Of a DNA stretch of 5,848 bases, positions 5,629 through 5,848 are shown one piece after another; the first letter of the stretch is position 1, and the number at the start of each line of letters is the position of its first letter. Under the pieces are notes generated by a model. The model saw only the letters and a list, made by a program, of their open reading frames with translations. It searched no databases and was not told the origin of the DNA. A program made the translations under genes and the position numbers. The DNA lies in contig JAQGIX010000167.1 of assembly GCA_028290925.1 (NCBI GenBank), positions 1 to 5,848 of the forward strand. Direction: 5' to 3'. Source of the stretch: Phenylobacterium sp. GTDB lineage: Bacteria > Pseudomonadota > Alphaproteobacteria > Caulobacterales > Caulobacteraceae.

Positions 5629-5848
5629 CTAACTCTGGCCGGTGAGCTGGGCCACCTCGGAGGCGAAGTCCTCGGTCTTCTTCTCCACGCCCTCGCCGAG
5701 CGCGAAGCGGACGAAGCCCTTCACGGAGACGGGCGAGCCCAGCTCCTTGGCGGTTTCGGCGACCAGCTGCTCGATGGTCTGGTCCGGGTTCATGACGAAG
5801 GGCTGTTTCAGGAGCACCACCTCTTCCTGCCACTTGCGGATCCGGCCC
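5629..5848 (-). CDS. tsf: Translation elongation factor Ts, C-terminal fragment
   Basis: The last 72 codons and the TAG stop are present; the gene continues beyond the right edge and 5848 is the last base of a split codon. EF-Ts exchanges GDP for GTP on EF-Tu in the cytoplasm. The visible part begins GRIRKWQEEVVLLKQPFV, the conserved segment near the EF-Ts C-terminus. It continues with MNPDQTIEQLV and GSPVSVKGFVRFALGEGVEK and ends TGQS. The pattern of a long charged helix, then LLKQPFV, then the C-terminal FxRFxLGEGxEK motif is diagnostic of the family. In this operon rpsB is normally the next gene upstream, outside the window. An 88-base gap holding the hairpin separates it from pyrH. Confidence 0.95.
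   Translation of the reverse strand, partial: GRIRKWQEEVVLLKQPFVMNPDQTIEQLVAETAKELGSPVSVKGFVRFALGEGVEKKTEDFASEVAQLTGQS

Overview
The window is a GC-rich piece of a housekeeping operon with every gene on the minus strand. Read in the direction of transcription (high to low coordinates) the order is tsf (3' end only), pyrH, frr, uppS, cdsA, dxr, rseP, bamA (5' end only). This order is the classic proteobacterial tsf-to-bamA cluster. The high GC, the single-PDZ RseP of about 400 residues (resembling MmpA of Caulobacter) and the overall protein character suggest an alphaproteobacterium, most likely Caulobacteraceae (Caulobacter or Phenylobacterium type). The genus is an inference and was not checked by any search.

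Layout: 5629-5848 holds the last 72 codons of tsf. The 88-base gap at 5541-5628 is the longest non-coding stretch and contains a perfect 16-bp hairpin. Then come pyrH (4821-5540), frr (4219-4785), uppS (3405-4181), cdsA (2600-3427), dxr (1413-2612), rseP (176-1393) and the first 48 codons of bamA (1-144). Gaps are 35, 37, 19 and 31 bases, and uppS/cdsA and cdsA/dxr overlap by 23 and 13 bases. Apart from the hairpin nothing looks like an internal transcription stop, so pyrH to bamA looks like one transcript. No stretch over 300 bases lacks a gene.

How the genes fit together: EF-Ts and ribosome recycling factor serve translation, and UMP kinase supplies UDP and so UTP and CTP. Dxr makes the first committed intermediate of the MEP isoprenoid pathway, whose products UppS condenses into the undecaprenyl carrier for the cell wall. 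CdsA uses CTP to make CDP-diacylglycerol for phospholipids. RseP is an inner-membrane site-2 protease, and BamA inserts outer-membrane beta-barrels. The operon therefore couples translation capacity to envelope growth.

I found no mobile element, CRISPR array, RNA gene or unknown system. The points worth a second look are the tsf-pyrH hairpin, two unusual substrate-loop changes in PyrH, the ambiguous dxr start, the overlapping gene junctions, and the weak ribosome binding site and Ala/Pro-rich N-terminus of BamA.
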